A stretch of DNA of 64,000 bases, taken from NCBI RefSeq assembly GCF_021603585.1, contig NZ_BQHI01000027.1, forward strand, positions 1-64,000. Reading direction: 5' to 3'. Position 1 is the stretch's first letter, and each line of letters begins with the position of its first letter. Under the pieces are notes generated by a model. It worked only from the letters and a program-made list of their open reading frames with translations, had not been told where the DNA came from and made no database searches. Shown piece after piece: positions 1 to 8,497 of the stretch. This DNA comes from Pseudomonas sputi. Its GTDB lineage: Bacteria; Pseudomonadota; Gammaproteobacteria; Pseudomonadales; Pseudomonadaceae. Both the position numbers and the translations under genes were made by a program.

Positions 1-335
1 GGAAAAGTGCGATGAATCAATTTGCGATTCTGTACGGAGATCGATTTATCAGGCCAACCTGGTAAAAGCACGGCCTGCCTGACGGCAGGCCGTTACCGGC
101 CCGCACACAAAATATCTGACAGTCCCGCTTGAAAGGGCGGCGCATCTTACCGTGGAACCGCGCTTGATCGCCAAGCGCCTCGCCTGCGTCGCAAGCCGTA
201 ACAAGTCGCCCGGCCCAGGCGCTCGGAAATTAAGCTTGAGCTAAGGTTGCGTCCCTACCATCCGGGCCACCAAGCAGCGGTTCTGTGTGCTGATTGCCGT
301 CAGCAGAACCCTTCAACTTGAAGTGAGCCCGGACC
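1..335. other. Intergenic region with a strong hairpin
   Basis: No credible gene is visible here. Positions 70-93 form a perfect hairpin (arms ACGGCCTGCC and GGCAGGCCGT, four-base loop). No T-run follows it, so it may be a weak terminator for a gene left of the window or an RNA structure. A short inverted repeat (GAATC...GATTC) lies near 14-30. The rest presumably carries the promoter of the glycosyltransferase at 336, but I see no convincing -35/-10 pair. Confidence 0.5.
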
Positions 336-1157
336 ATGAGCGCGATCGATTCAACCTCAAAACAAATGCCCACCTTCAGTCTTGTATTGGTCAATTACAA
401 GACGCCGGAAATAACCCGGATGTGCCTGGAATTTCTCCAGCAATACGTCAAGGAGCATCAAATTCCGGTGTGGGTGGTGGACAACGATTCCGCCGATGAA
501 AGCCTGATTTACTTGCGGTCTCTGGACTGGATCAACTTGATCGAGCGCCCTTCACCCGGCAAAGAGGCGGGGCATATTGCTCATGGCAAGGCACTTGATC
601 TGGCACTTGCGAAAGTTGAAACCGATTACCTGTTTTTGCTGCACACCGATACTTTCGTTTTTGACAGCACTGTCTTTTCGATGATGATGAATGAGTGCAT
701 GCAATCTTTGGATACGGCGGCGGTCGGTTGCGTCGAGCAATTGGATCGCGGTGTTCTTAGAGACACCTGGCGTTTGTCTTCGCGTTATTTCAAACACTAT
801 TTCCGCCGGGCAAAACAGCATTTCGGGTTGCCGTCCCGAGAGCCAAAACCCTACCGGGAAACTCACCTGAAAAGCTTCTGCACCTTGTGGAATGCACGCC
901 TGATCAAGGCTCATGGACTACATTTTTCGATGGACGACCGGGTCCCGGGATACACGCTGCAGGATCGTTTAAGCAGCCTTGGCTACGGCATCAAATGCCT
1001 CTCGCCGCGGACGATCTTTCGCTACCTGGATCACATTCAGGCCGGCACCGTGGCCGCGATCGGTGGATACGGCAAACAGCACCGCCGCACCACCATGTAT
1101 CAGGAAACGCTCAAGCGCCTTCAGTTACAACAGGGCATGCGACCCGCCAAATCGTAA
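336..1157 (+). CDS. Family 2 glycosyltransferase (273 aa)
   Basis: Probable GT-A fold glycosyltransferase. Residues 13-20 (FSLVLVNY) form the opening beta strand typical of GT2 enzymes. VVDNDSAD follows as the nucleotide-binding strand and turn, and LFLLHTDTFVF sits where the metal-binding DxD-type motif is expected, here HTDT rather than a clean DxD. There is no signal peptide or membrane segment, so it should act in the cytoplasm on a sugar-nucleotide donor. It stands alone: a terminator follows immediately and the next gene is convergent. The start at 336 has only a weak ribosome site (GTGAG); ATG at 366 is an alternative. The acceptor cannot be deduced, and it is separated from the exopolysaccharide cluster by unrelated genes. 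Confidence 0.75.
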   Translation: MSAIDSTSKQMPTFSLVLVNYKTPEITRMCLEFLQQYVKEHQIPVWVVDNDSADESLIYLRSLDWINLIERPSPGKEAGHIAHGKALDLALAKVETDYLFLLHTDTFVFDSTVFSMMMNECMQSLDTAAVGCVEQLDRGVLRDTWRLSSRYFKHYFRRAKQHFGLPSREPKPYRETHLKSFCTLWNARLIKAHGLHFSMDDRVPGYTLQDRLSSLGYGIKCLSPRTIFRYLDHIQAGTVAAIGGYGKQHRRTTMYQETLKRLQLQQGMRPAKS

Positions 1158-1164
1158 GACAATA

Positions 1165-1196
1165 AAAAAGGGCGACTTCAAAGTCGCCCTTTTTGT
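1165..1196 (+). terminator. Rho-independent terminator after the glycosyltransferase
   Basis: A GC-rich stem (GGGCGACT / AGTCGCCC) with loop TCAA is flanked by an A-run and a T-run. It can work in both directions, and it begins 7 bases after the stop codon of the glycosyltransferase. Confidence 0.9.
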
Positions 1197-1482
1197 ATCT
1201 GAATTCTGTGGCCTCCACTCCGAGGAGGTGTTCGCCCAGTGTAATGGCCTGGCAATCCATGCACCGGTAAAGAGCCCTGACACTGGGCGAACGCGAAGGA
1301 TTTTAATGGAAACTGGCGGATATGTCGTCCTGCTTCAACATGAAATTTATGTACTGAAAAGTTAAAGAAAATATTCGTCGATATTTCCCGACAAACTTTC
1401 TGACATCACCCCCTCGAATACTTCATATGACTGTTCTCATACAATTGTTTGTACAAGAACAGCCGCTTTGTAGAGTTAATAC
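1197..1482. repeat. Intergenic region with a 12-bp perfect inverted repeat
   Basis: No gene is supported in this stretch. It contains a perfect inverted repeat, GTTCGCCCAGTG at 1230-1241 and CACTGGGCGAAC at 1281-1292, with 39 bases between the arms. The smaller pair CCTCCACTCCGAGGAGG lies just before it. The rest is AT-rich. The role is unknown; a structured RNA or a degenerate REP-type element are possible. Confidence 0.5.
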
Positions 1483-2067
1483 TCAACTTTCATGCTGACT
1501 GGTCACTTTTAATACATCGGTGTAAGTGACCACAACGCTTTGCCCGACTTTCAAATCTTTCAGTTTGGCCTGAATCTCAGGCTTTTCGACGTTGAGGGTT
1601 TTCGACTGGCCTGAAGGGTTTTCCAGGGTGACCTGGTTTGTCGCCAAATCAATTTTGGTGATTTTCAACTGGACCTGAACCTGGCGGAAAGCCTCGCCAC
1701 CGGGGTTGCTGCTGCCCACGGCGTTACGCAGTTCACCGGTACGCTCGGTGGAGCCTGGCAGACCTTTATCCACGTCGGTGTCCAGATAAGCGGCGACCGA
1801 ACGTGTCACCTCGATCTTGACCAGATCGCCCACCTTGAGATTTCCGAGGTTTTTCGCCTTGTCGCTGAGCTGAATGTGCACCTGGCGACCTTCTGCGCCT
1901 TCCAGGACCACCTGATGATTGGCCGGGTCAACCGCCAGCACTTTGGTGGTGACCCGGTCCGCCTCGACCGCGGCCGACAGCGGGATATCGGCGGCCATCG
2001 CCGAAAGGCTGGCAGCAGAAAAGACAGTGGCAAGTGCAATGGCGTGCGTCAGTGCTTTGAGCTTCAT
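1483..2067 (-). CDS. Periplasmic hypothetical protein with duplicated beta domain (194 aa)
   Basis: I do not recognise a named family. The protein starts with a clear Sec signal peptide (basic MKLK, hydrophobic run, cleavage near SAMA-AD at residue 26). The mature part seems to hold two related beta-rich units. In each, a strand of the type V(x)AVDPANHQVVLE or ITKIDLATNQVTLE is followed some 25 residues later by LKVGD/GQxVxVxxT, which suggests a duplicated OB- or barrel-like fold. The open frame extends upstream, but only ATG 2067 gives a signal peptide. It lies downstream of the Att-like operon on the same strand, 113 bases from its last gene, so it may share that transcript. Confidence 0.7.
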   Translation of the reverse strand: MKLKALTHAIALATVFSAASLSAMAADIPLSAAVEADRVTTKVLAVDPANHQVVLEGAEGRQVHIQLSDKAKNLGNLKVGDLVKIEVTRSVAAYLDTDVDKGLPGSTERTGELRNAVGSSNPGGEAFRQVQVQLKITKIDLATNQVTLENPSGQSKTLNVEKPEIQAKLKDLKVGQSVVVTYTDVLKVTSQHES

Positions 2068-2180
2068 AAGCGGTACTTTCCCTGTGATGGATGGCAGCGC
2101 ACGGCACCGAATGGGTCTCGGCAGCGTGCGTGCCAAGGAGCATAGACGCTGATCGGCCGTTGCTCCTCGATCCGGGTCAA

Positions 2181-3248
2181 TCAGTACCCGGTCATCTCCA
2201 GATACCCCTGCCCGCCCCGGTTGCCGCTCAGGCGCACCGGCCCTTCCCAATACGGAATGCGCAGGTTCATCCAGGCATCGGGGTTGATTGCATCAAGGGT
2301 GATCTGCAGGTTTTTCTGCGGAATGTCGATTGACCAGCGCACCGGCATCGAACGGCCGGCCACCTTCGCAGTGCCTTGCGGGGTCAGCTTGATCTGTTCG
2401 GCGTGCAGGGTTTCGGTCTGGCCATCGGCGGCAATCCACGTGCCGGTCAGGTACGGCGCACCTTCCTTCTGGCGCATGCGGTAAAGCATGACGTGTTCAC
2501 CGCCGTCCAGATGCAGGGAGAACCAGTCCCAGCCCGTCTGGTTGGCGGTCAGCGGCTGGCTGCTCCATTCGCGGTCGAGCCACGCGGGGCCGTTGACGGT
2601 GTAGGTCTGGCCGTCGATCTGCAGGGTGCCGCTGGCCTGGAAGAACGGCTGGCTGTAGTAATACGACGCCTGGCCCTGTTCGGATTTCTGGCTGAAGCCC
2701 TTGTCGCCCTGCAGCACCAGCGGGCGGCTGGAGGTCAGGCGCAGTTGGTAGCTGAAGTTCTTGTCCTGGGCGCTGAGTTGCAGGTCGGCCAGCGGATCGC
2801 TCGCCTGACTGACAAAGCGCCAGTCATCGATCCATGCCTCGAACGGCGCCGCACGCACCCCGGCCTGGCCGACGCCGCCACGGGCGTAACGCTCGGCGGC
2901 GTGGTGGACGCTGGCCGAGGTCACCGCTGCATGCCCGAGCCAGATCGTCTGGTTGGCCCAGCCCGGTTGCTGCGGCGAGGCGTTCAGGGCGCTGCGGAAT
3001 AACGTCCACTGCACGCCGAAATCGTTGCCCTGGGCATCCTTGAGATTGGCCGTCACGTACCACCATTCGATGCGAAAACCGTCATGGGCACCGTGATCCG
3101 CCGGGAAGCTGAACACCCGCCCCGGCACCACCGGCGTAAACGCCTGCGCTTGAGCGCCCATCCCGGCGAAGCCCTTCTGCTCCGGTGCCGGGTTGTCGCA
3201 TCCACCGAGCAATAACGCCAGAAACGCCAGCGCAAACCTAATTCTCAT
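2181..3248 (-). CDS. attH: AttH-like lipocalin-domain lipoprotein (355 aa)
   Basis: Probable envelope lipoprotein of the AttH/CrtC-like lipocalin superfamily. The N-terminus MRIRFALAFLALLLGGC ends in a lipobox (LGGC), so the mature protein should be anchored by an acylated cysteine. The mature region carries the family's FPADHGAH and RIEWWYVTANL motifs near residues 50-70 and later WLDREWSS. In related operons this protein pairs with an FtsX-type permease and an ABC ATPase, exactly as here. The ATG at 3248 lies inside the end of the permease gene (11-base overlap), indicating translational coupling; a TTG six bases upstream is less likely. The transported substrate is unknown. Confidence 0.8.
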   Translation of the reverse strand: MRIRFALAFLALLLGGCDNPAPEQKGFAGMGAQAQAFTPVVPGRVFSFPADHGAHDGFRIEWWYVTANLKDAQGNDFGVQWTLFRSALNASPQQPGWANQTIWLGHAAVTSASVHHAAERYARGGVGQAGVRAAPFEAWIDDWRFVSQASDPLADLQLSAQDKNFSYQLRLTSSRPLVLQGDKGFSQKSEQGQASYYYSQPFFQASGTLQIDGQTYTVNGPAWLDREWSSQPLTANQTGWDWFSLHLDGGEHVMLYRMRQKEGAPYLTGTWIAADGQTETLHAEQIKLTPQGTAKVAGRSMPVRWSIDIPQKNLQITLDAINPDAWMNLRIPYWEGPVRLSGNRGGQGYLEMTGY

Positions 3249-5709
3249 GGGCAAACGTCCTCAACAAGTCCGCCGGTTGCGTGCGGTACAGCGAATACAG
3301 CGGCCACGCCGAGGCCAGCAAGGTCGCCAGCAGCGCCAGCCCCATCAGTTGCAGCAACTGCCATGGAAACACCCGCAGCGGCAGACGCCAGCCAAAAGCC
3401 TGCACGTTGATCACCGCGTCCAGGCACCACGCCAGGCCGATGCCCAACGGCAACGCCAGCACCAGCGTCAGCAGCGCCAACAGCCAGGTTTGGCCGAGGT
3501 TGAGCAGCATCAATTGTCGTCGCGTCACGCCCAGAGCCCACAACGGTGCGAGCTGACCGAGACGGCTCTGGCTCTGGGTCAGCAGGCTGATGAACAGCGC
3601 CACGCCAGCGACGGCCAACGTCAGGCTATTCAGGGCGGCGGTCGCGGCGAAGGTGCGTTCGAAGACTTGCACCGACCAGCCCTTGAGTCGCGCCTGATCG
3701 ACGATGCGGCTGTCATCGAGCTGAAAGCGTGCCTGCAAGGCCGTGAGCAGCGCCGGGATGTTCGGCGGGTCGATGCGCAGGTTGAAGCGGTTCGGCGTCA
3801 GTTGCGGCCAGCCGCGCAACAGGTGATTGCTGTTGACCAGCACATGGCCCTTGGGGTTGCCGTAGTCGGCGTAGATCCCGACGATGCGCGGCGACCACGA
3901 CCCGCCCGGCGTGGGAATCGTCAGGTGATCGCCCGGCGCCACTTTCAAGCGACGCGCCAGTTGCTCGCTGAGCATCACCGCATCGTCCTTGGCCAGCGCC
4001 GCCCACGGGTCATCGCCCCGCGCTTCGAGCAGCGGCCAGTGCTGGCGATAGTGCGGATGATCGATGATCCCGAACACGTCCGCCGGCCAGCCTTGCAGCG
4101 TCACCGAAACCTGCCAGTTGGGCATGATCGCCGTGACGTTCGGTTGCTGTTTGAGCCAGGTGGACAGCTCTCGCGCCTGCGCCGGGTTGCTCGGGTTCAG
4201 ATAGAGCTCGGCGGTGAGCCGTTGTTCGAGCCAGTCGTTGAAGGTCTGGCGGAAACCGGCGGTCATGCTGCCGGCACCGATGTTCGCCGCCATCGCCAGC
4301 AGCAACGCCATCAACGCCAGGCTCAGCGCCGGCAATTGCTGGCGGCAATCGGCGAGAAACCACTGCCCGAGCACCGAGCGGCTACGCCCGAGCGAACCGT
4401 TGAGCAGCGCACTGAGCAACACCGGCAGCGCCAGCGCGGCGCCGAGCAACAGCCCCGCCATCAACACAAAACCGCTGGCCAGGCTGTTGCCCCACACCAG
4501 CGCGGCCAAGGCAATCACTGCACACACGCCGGCCACCCAACCCTGACGCCGCAACCAGCGCGCATGTTGCTGATGCCAGGCCTGTGGATCCGCCACCGCC
4601 AGCAACGGCAGACGCGCCGCCCGCAGCAAGCTGTTGGCTCCGGCCAGCAACGCGCCGAGCAGGCTCAAGCCGATACCGCTGAACCACCACCATGGACTCA
4701 GACGCAACTGCCCCGCCACTTCCGCGCCGTACAGACCGCGCAGGCTGGCGGCGACATCCGGCAACAGCACGCTCGCCAGCCAATAACCGCTGACCACGCC
4801 GAACAGCCCGCCGATCAACGCCAACGCGCCGAGCTCGACGATCAGGCAAGCGATCAACATTCGCGCGCTGACACCACAGGCCCTCAGCGTGCGCAGCAGT
4901 CCCCGGCGTTGCTCCAACGCCAGACCGATGGCCGCGTGGACAATGAACAAGCCGACAATAAACGAGAGGAACCCGAGCGCATCGAGGTTGAGGTGGAAGC
5001 TTTCGGTCAGTCGCGCCAGGTTGTTTTCCTCGCCACTGCTCTTGAGCTGCAGCTGGCCTTTGAACGCGGCCGGCACCTCGGCGTGAAAATCCTTCGGCAG
5101 CAGCAGACGCGACAGTTGATCGGGTTGTTCGAGCACGCGTTGAGCGGCGCCAATGTCCACCAGCAGCACGCCGGGGGCCATGTCGGTTTGCGCTCGCAGC
5201 GGTGGCAACGTCTGGCCGGTTTCGCTGGTCGGGGTCGCGCCCTCGACGAGGTTCAGCGCCCGCAAGGTGTCGGGAGAAATCCAGGTGCTGCCCGGCGGGG
5301 TGAAGAATTCGACGACGCGTTCAATCGGCATCGCCTGCCCGGCCACTGCGCTGTCGCCGGGCAACGACACCGGTTCGATGCCCATCAATTGCAGGCGCTG
5401 GTTCTCGTGGCCCTTGAGCATCAGGCGCCCTTGCAGCACCGGCGACACCGGCCAGCCCAGGCGCCGCAGGTCAACAAACCATTGTTGCGGGAACGTCGCG
5501 CCGTTCGGCGTACTGAGGCTGGCTTGGGGCTCGCCGCCGATCATTTGGCTGGCCCGAGCGTAACTGTCCCGCGCCTGACTGTTGAGGGCTTCGACTCCGG
5601 TCAACAGGCTGGTGGCCAGCCATAGTCCGGTCAGCACACTGAAAAACTGCACCGGATGGCGTCGCCAGTGACTGAGCAGCGCCATCAGCGCATGGCGGAA
5701 AACCTTCAC
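3238..5709 (-). CDS. FtsX-family ABC transporter permease (823 aa)
   Basis: Large inner-membrane permease of the MacB/LolC-FtsX class. It has an N-terminal membrane segment around residues 24-42, a long periplasmic domain, a first FtsX block of several helices near 245-365, a second cluster after 390, another periplasmic domain, and a final FtsX block near 690-800. This doubled arrangement (two FtsX units in one chain) matches permeases that replace the LolC/LolE or AttF/AttG pair. It starts with GTG at 5709 and shares a GTGA overlap with the upstream ATPase gene; the lipoprotein gene overlaps its end. The system probably moves lipid or lipoprotein-like substrates out of the inner membrane, but the substrate is inferred only from the family. 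Confidence 0.85.
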   Translation of the reverse strand: MKVFRHALMALLSHWRRHPVQFFSVLTGLWLATSLLTGVEALNSQARDSYARASQMIGGEPQASLSTPNGATFPQQWFVDLRRLGWPVSPVLQGRLMLKGHENQRLQLMGIEPVSLPGDSAVAGQAMPIERVVEFFTPPGSTWISPDTLRALNLVEGATPTSETGQTLPPLRAQTDMAPGVLLVDIGAAQRVLEQPDQLSRLLLPKDFHAEVPAAFKGQLQLKSSGEENNLARLTESFHLNLDALGFLSFIVGLFIVHAAIGLALEQRRGLLRTLRACGVSARMLIACLIVELGALALIGGLFGVVSGYWLASVLLPDVAASLRGLYGAEVAGQLRLSPWWWFSGIGLSLLGALLAGANSLLRAARLPLLAVADPQAWHQQHARWLRRQGWVAGVCAVIALAALVWGNSLASGFVLMAGLLLGAALALPVLLSALLNGSLGRSRSVLGQWFLADCRQQLPALSLALMALLLAMAANIGAGSMTAGFRQTFNDWLEQRLTAELYLNPSNPAQARELSTWLKQQPNVTAIMPNWQVSVTLQGWPADVFGIIDHPHYRQHWPLLEARGDDPWAALAKDDAVMLSEQLARRLKVAPGDHLTIPTPGGSWSPRIVGIYADYGNPKGHVLVNSNHLLRGWPQLTPNRFNLRIDPPNIPALLTALQARFQLDDSRIVDQARLKGWSVQVFERTFAATAALNSLTLAVAGVALFISLLTQSQSRLGQLAPLWALGVTRRQLMLLNLGQTWLLALLTLVLALPLGIGLAWCLDAVINVQAFGWRLPLRVFPWQLLQLMGLALLATLLASAWPLYSLYRTQPADLLRTFAHEN

Positions 5710-6359
5710 GTCAATCGTCCGTTGGACAGCACCACCCGCTCGGCCAGCCGTGCCGCCACCCGCTGACTGTGGGTGACCATCAGCAAGGTGGTCGGAGTGT
5801 CGTCGAGCAATTCCAGCAACAGCCGCAGCACTTCGTCGCTGGTGGCTTCGTCGAGGCTGCCGGTGGGCTCGTCGGCCAGCAGCAATTTCGGTTGCGCGGC
5901 CAGCGCCCGACCGAGCGCGACCCGTTGTTGCTGGCCGCCGGAGAGTTGTTCGGGATAGCGCTTGAGCAGTTCGCTCAGCCCCAGACGCTGCACCAGGTGA
6001 TGCTGCCAGCGCGGGTCATGCCGCCCGGCCAGCCGCGCCTGAAACGCCAGGTTGTCCTCGATCCGCAGGCTGCCGATCAGGTTGTACTGCTGAAACACCA
6101 GACCGATTTCGGTGCGCCGCCAGTTGGCCAGTTGCGCCTCGTTCATCCGGTCCAGTCGATGCTCGCCGCTGCTGATGCTGCCGCTGTCGACTTTGTCGAG
6201 CCCGGCGATCAGGTGCAGCAGCGTGCTCTTGCCGCTGCCCGACTCGCCCATCAGCGCCAGGCTGCTGCCGGGTTTGAGCGTCAGGTCGATGCCTTGCAGC
6301 ACCGGCAACGAGCCTTGCGGGGTGAGGTAGCTTTTGAAGACGTTGTGAACCTGGAGCAT
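5706..6359 (-). CDS. ABC transporter ATP-binding protein, LolD/MacB class (217 aa)
   Basis: Cytoplasmic ATPase of the export system. It shows Walker A (GESGSGKST), a Q-loop (VFQQYNL), the ABC signature (LSGGQQQRVALGRA), Walker B (LLLADEPTGSLD) and the switch histidine (LMVTHSQ). All catalytic positions are intact and the length fits LolD-type ATPases. I chose ATG 6359 because the conserved fold begins there (LQVHNVFKSY); an in-frame TTG at 6389 would add ten non-conserved residues. It is the first gene of the three-gene Att-like operon and overlaps the permease start by four bases. Confidence 0.9.
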   Translation of the reverse strand: MLQVHNVFKSYLTPQGSLPVLQGIDLTLKPGSSLALMGESGSGKSTLLHLIAGLDKVDSGSISSGEHRLDRMNEAQLANWRRTEIGLVFQQYNLIGSLRIEDNLAFQARLAGRHDPRWQHHLVQRLGLSELLKRYPEQLSGGQQQRVALGRALAAQPKLLLADEPTGSLDEATSDEVLRLLLELLDDTPTTLLMVTHSQRVAARLAERVVLSNGRLT

Positions 6360-6409
6360 GCCGCCATCCGATCGATCCGTGTCGGCCAAGGATAGCGGAT
6401 ACCGACGCG

Positions 6410-8107
6410 TTACTGCCCCACCGCCACACTCGTCGGCGCTTCACCCGGCGTCACGATGCTGTTCAGGTCGATGTGTTTCCACTCGGGCTTGGCCCCCAGC
6501 CGCGCGTTGAAGCGGTAGTTGAAGGTGAATTCATCCGCCGTCGCCACGCTCAGCGGTTTGCCGTACACCGCTTCGATTCCCGGCAGGTCGTAGCCCATCA
6601 ACTGCAACAGGGTCGGGAAGATGTTGTAGTGACTGGAGCGATCCTTGTTCGCCGCCAGTTGCGCCGACCAGTCCAACGTGTGCAACTGATCGCCCTGAAT
6701 CACCACCAGCGGCACCAGCCCTTCTTCCTCCACCGGATCGCCGCCGCAGTGGGTGTTGAGTCCCGGATTGCCGCGTTCGTGCAAATCCTGGCCGTGATCC
6801 GAGGTGTAGATCAGCAGCGCATTGTTCAGGTTGGCCTGGGCAAATACCCGCGAGAAGAACTCGCCGACATTCCACAGCAAGGTGTTCTTGTAGGCATTGC
6901 GATACAGCACCCAGTCATCCGGCTGGCCGTTGAAGCCGGTGCGTTCACCGGTGTCGGCGACTTCCGTGAACTGCCCGCGCGGCAAGGTCGGGCGGTAGGC
7001 CATGAAGGCGTCCGGGTATTTGTCGTGCACCGGGAAGTGCGCGCCGACCTTGTTGATCAGCACCAGCTCCGGCTTGTCGTCGTTGAGCAGCTCGATCAAC
7101 TTGGCGGCGGCGGCCATGTCGCGGTCGCGCACGCTGGTCTGGTCGAATTGCACGAATTCGTCGATGTCCTTTTTTTCGGCATCGTTCATCAGGTTCTGCA
7201 GGTTGCCGCCAGTGCGCTGAGCGTCGATATAGACCGTGCGCAGGCCGGCCTTTTTGGCGTACTGCCAGATCGACGGCAACGTGCTGTTGATCCGCATGTA
7301 GTCAGCGCGGGTGCCGCCGTAGCGCAGGGTGATGTTGGTGTCGGCGCTGCAATTGGCGATGGACGCCGCGTAGCCGTAATTGAAGATCTCGACGCCCGGA
7401 CGGGCCTGCTTGAGGTTGCTGTGCACGCCGAACGGCGCGTTGATGTCCAGGTAATTGCCGGAAATGCTCTCGTCGATGATCAGCACGATGTCGTGGCCGA
7501 TCGCCGGGCCGTTACGTGCGAGGGTCACCGGCTCACGCGGGCCGACGGTGTTGTGCAGCGCTTCGTAGCCGAACAGGTTCAGATAGGCCAGCGGCGTGTA
7601 CATGATCGGCAACCCGCGCGCGCCCTCCCCGGCGCGTACGAACAGCACGACGCTGAGCAGCAACACGCCACACACCGGCGCAGCGATCCGCCAGGCATTG
7701 GGTAGCGGGATCGCGTGCCGAGGCTTGAGACCGATCCCGAACAACAGCAACAACCCGTTGAGCAGCCCGTGGATGATCGCTCCCCGGTATTGATACGCCG
7801 CTTCCTGGATGAAGCCGCCGGAGTACACCAGCGAAACGAAACTGCTGTAGGTCAGGTAATCGGCGGTCACCCTCGTATAAACATCAAAGAACACCGCCGA
7901 GACAAACAGGGTTAATGCGAACACATGCCGAATGATAGTCTGACGTATATAGGCAGTTAGTAATAACGCACCTGTAAGCGTCAAAAACATCGCGCCAAAA
8001 AGAAGTACTGTCAGCCCCATACCCATCGCATTTAAACGATCGAGGTAATATTCGGAATAAAGCAATAGATAAATAATTAAAAGCAGTTCTTTTAAATATC
8101 GAAACAT
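6410..8107 (-). CDS. Membrane sulfatase-fold phosphoethanolamine transferase, CptA/EptA-like (565 aa)
   Basis: The N-terminal third has about five hydrophobic helices (residues 5-180), followed by a periplasmic alkaline-phosphatase/sulfatase domain. Visible catalytic features are VLIIDESISGNY (first metal-binding acid), ANCSADTN with the likely nucleophile threonine, VGAHFPVHDKYP and YTSDHGQDL with metal-binding Asp-His. This architecture is that of enzymes adding phosphoethanolamine to lipid A or core sugars. Which sugar it modifies cannot be told. ATG 8107 is taken as the start because the membrane helices begin right after it; a TTG at 8221 would add 38 residues without family character. 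It lies 50 bases upstream of the ABC operon on the same strand. Confidence 0.8.
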   Translation of the reverse strand: MFRYLKELLLIIYLLLYSEYYLDRLNAMGMGLTVLLFGAMFLTLTGALLLTAYIRQTIIRHVFALTLFVSAVFFDVYTRVTADYLTYSSFVSLVYSGGFIQEAAYQYRGAIIHGLLNGLLLLFGIGLKPRHAIPLPNAWRIAAPVCGVLLLSVVLFVRAGEGARGLPIMYTPLAYLNLFGYEALHNTVGPREPVTLARNGPAIGHDIVLIIDESISGNYLDINAPFGVHSNLKQARPGVEIFNYGYAASIANCSADTNITLRYGGTRADYMRINSTLPSIWQYAKKAGLRTVYIDAQRTGGNLQNLMNDAEKKDIDEFVQFDQTSVRDRDMAAAAKLIELLNDDKPELVLINKVGAHFPVHDKYPDAFMAYRPTLPRGQFTEVADTGERTGFNGQPDDWVLYRNAYKNTLLWNVGEFFSRVFAQANLNNALLIYTSDHGQDLHERGNPGLNTHCGGDPVEEEGLVPLVVIQGDQLHTLDWSAQLAANKDRSSHYNIFPTLLQLMGYDLPGIEAVYGKPLSVATADEFTFNYRFNARLGAKPEWKHIDLNSIVTPGEAPTSVAVGQ

Positions 8108-8497
8108 GGCGATTCCGGGTGCGTCCGACGAGACGTTGTCAAAGGTTTGTCGGTCAAAATCTGACACTAGCACCGGGCCATCAAAGCGCAAGAAATGTCG
8201 GACATTATCAAAAAGCGTCAAAAAACCGCTGACTCAAATCTGACACACCCAAGTCGTTAAAACCCTTGAATTTCGCGGCCTACGACCGTTTATCGCTTTC
8301 TTGAAAATGGGAAAAACACGTCAAGAACGGGACAAATCCAACTACAGCAAGCACTTGATGGCCTTTCGCCCCCAGACATGGGGGTGTTATACCCCTGCAA
8401 CATGTCATTTTGCTGACACGCTTTTCCCACATTGCGCTATACCCCTTTTGACAGTTCCATTTTGATCTTCCATCACCGTCTTACGAGGCACGCCAAT
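8108..8497. promoter_or_regulatory. Divergent intergenic region upstream of the exopolysaccharide cluster
   Basis: This 390-base AT-richer stretch separates the phosphoethanolamine transferase from ugd and must hold promoters in both directions. Near-identical direct repeats TCAAAATCTGACAC (8154-8167) and TCAAATCTGACAC (8234-8246) lie 80 bases apart; a related CTGACAC occurs at 8413. A perfect palindrome CCCCC-AGACAT-GGGGG occupies 8369-8384. A possible ugd promoter is CTGACA (8413-8418) with TATACC (8438-8443), but its 19-base spacing is poor. The ribosome site GAGG before ATG 8498 is clear. Confidence 0.5.

Noticed and set aside
3193-5625. Open frame of about 810 codons antisense to the ABC permease
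   Set aside because: Gln/Arg-rich low-complexity translation typical of the antisense of GC-biased codons; no ribosome site; the opposite strand encodes a clear permease.
6360-6389. TTG start adding ten residues to the ABC ATPase
   Set aside because: The added residues are outside the conserved fold and no better ribosome site is present.
8108-8221. N-terminal extension of the phosphoethanolamine transferase from TTG 8221
   Set aside because: The extension lacks family character and membrane segments; ATG 8107 directly precedes the first helix.
8369-8384. CCCCC-N6-GGGGG palindrome as an activator site of the sigma-54 regulon
   Set aside because: No GG-N10-GC promoter lies at the 84-bp or similar distance on either strand, so I did not include it in the regulon.
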